6,374 bases of DNA. Source: Hyphomicrobiales bacterium (GTDB lineage: Bacteria; Pseudomonadota; Alphaproteobacteria; Rhizobiales; S144-23). The notes under the pieces are model-generated. The model was given only the letters and a program-made list of their open reading frames with translations. It did not search any database and was not told the origin of the DNA. Location: positions 1 through 6,374 of the forward strand of contig WGBL01000293.1 in NCBI GenBank assembly GCA_015494375.1. Reading direction: 5' to 3'. Of the stretch, positions 5,951 through 6,374 are shown one piece after another (position 1 is the stretch's first letter; the number at the start of each line of letters is the position of its first letter). The translations under genes were made by a program, and so were the position numbers.

Positions 5951-6086
5951 GGCTCTGGACTGTCCGGCGGTGCCATTTTCCTAGACCTCCTTTCCCTGGA
6001 ATGCGGAATTTATTGTGCACCCAAGGGCGGTGTTGGTCAAGCAAAACAAGAAGCGTGGGACGAGCCGGAGGCGAGGACAGGGAGAT

Positions 6087-6109
6087 AAAAAGAGAGGCTC
6101 GGTTTTTTT
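6087..6109. terminator. Weak bidirectional terminator candidate
   Basis: AAAAA (6087-6091), GAG (6092-6094), loop AGG, CTC (6098-6100), a GG bulge and T7 (6103-6109) form a short A/T-flanked stem that reads similarly on both strands. It lies about 40 bp past the cimA-type stop on the minus strand, where it gives a T5 tail. The GC part of the stem is only three pairs, so it is a weak candidate. Confidence 0.25.
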
Positions 6110-6150
6110 GGCTGCAAATCGTAGCGAGCGTGAGATGGCGGCCCAGCGGC

Positions 6151-6374
6151 TCAACAGGGCGCGCCGTCGCGGAAGAGCTTGTAGGTGATGCTGTCGAGCA
6201 GCGCCTCGAAGCTCGCATCCACGATATTCGCCGAGACACCGACCGTGAACCAGCGCTCGCGCGTCTTGTTGTCGCGGCTTTCGACGAGCACGCGTGTGAC
6301 CGCCTCGGTGCCGCCCGTGAGAATGCGCACCTTGTAGTCGACGAGCTCGACGTTCTCGATGTACTTCTGATAAC
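6151..6374 (-). CDS. cimA: Citramalate synthase, C-terminal part (partial)
   Basis: The last 73 codons plus the TGA (6151-6153) are in the window; the 5' part lies beyond the right edge. The translation reads VDYKVRIL then TGGTEAVTRVLVESRD, followed by RWFTVGVSANIVDASFEALLDSITYKLFRD and a terminal GAPC. This is the end of the LeuA-type dimerisation/regulatory domain found in alpha-isopropylmalate and citramalate synthases. The wording fits the CimA/TIGR00977 branch, which condenses pyruvate and acetyl-CoA to (R)-citramalate at the start of a threonine-independent isoleucine route. In these enzymes this domain mediates feedback inhibition. The catalytic TIM barrel is not visible, so a 2-isopropylmalate synthase-like paralogue cannot be fully excluded. 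Confidence 0.88.
   Translation of the reverse strand, partial: YQKYIENVELVDYKVRILTGGTEAVTRVLVESRDNKTRERWFTVGVSANIVDASFEALLDSITYKLFRDGAPC

Larger units (their letters stand above)
4468..6150. other. Gene-free convergent intergenic region (about 1.7 kb)
   Basis: No reading frame here resembles a known protein, on either strand. The longest plus-strand frames (for example 4839-5768) have Arg/Pro/Ser/Ala-rich translations without domain patterns, and up to three overlap in different frames. This is explained by the purine-poor plus strand being short of stop codons. The region instead holds inverted repeats (4517-4532, 4572-4596, 4895-4906, 4935-4968, 5582-5950), short tandem repeats (GGTGCCTCC twice at 4783-4800, GCGA units at 4841-4854, GGGGGCTTT twice at 5464-5481), a pyrimidine tract and a GGCTGCC block. 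No tRNA, tmRNA, RNase P or SRP RNA signature was seen. Confidence 0.65.

Overview
This is a GC-rich chromosomal window, most likely from an alphaproteobacterium and probably from the order Hyphomicrobiales (Rhizobiales). The inference rests on an EipB/DUF1849 periplasmic protein (a family described from Brucella and largely alphaproteobacterial), a FemAB-like GNAT protein of the type common in this class, and a CimA-type C-terminus. No phage, transposon, tRNA, rRNA or CRISPR array is visible. The coding part is ordinary core-type chromosome, and the unusual material lies between the genes.

Layout: 1-127 is non-coding and carries a degenerate 7-bp tandem repeat (consensus TGACACC). 128-3065 is a compact four-gene operon on the minus strand, read ridA-like -> glycerophosphodiester phosphodiesterase -> FemAB-like GNAT -> HIT hydrolase. 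The gaps between its genes are 28, 4 and 2 bp. 3066-3468 is a divergent intergenic region of about 400 bp with a candidate promoter and a cluster of palindromes. 3469-4467 (plus) is an eipB-family envelope protein with a signal peptide and two cysteines. 4468-6150 is a gene-free stretch of almost 1.7 kb between convergent genes. It holds many inverted repeats, including a perfect 15-bp stem, plus a pyrimidine-rich tract and a GGCTGCC short-repeat block. 6151-6374 (minus) is the 3' end of a citramalate synthase (cimA-type) gene that continues beyond the window.

How the genes fit together: the minus operon groups small metabolic and housekeeping enzymes, namely reactive enamine/imine clearance (RidA family), phosphodiester hydrolysis (GDPD), an acyl- or aminoacyl-transferase-like protein, and a nucleotide-phosphoramidate/nucleotidyl hydrolase (HIT). 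The tight spacing implies co-transcription and translational coupling, but the sequence does not prove a shared pathway. EipB is exported and acts in envelope integrity. CimA makes citramalate for isoleucine. RidA-type proteins protect branched-chain amino-acid metabolism in other bacteria, so having both in one window is suggestive but no more than that.

The best candidate for something undescribed is the stem-loop-rich segment at about 5582-5950 in the gene-free region. It could be a structured RNA or a cluster of decayed palindromic repeats. I found no clear new protein system.
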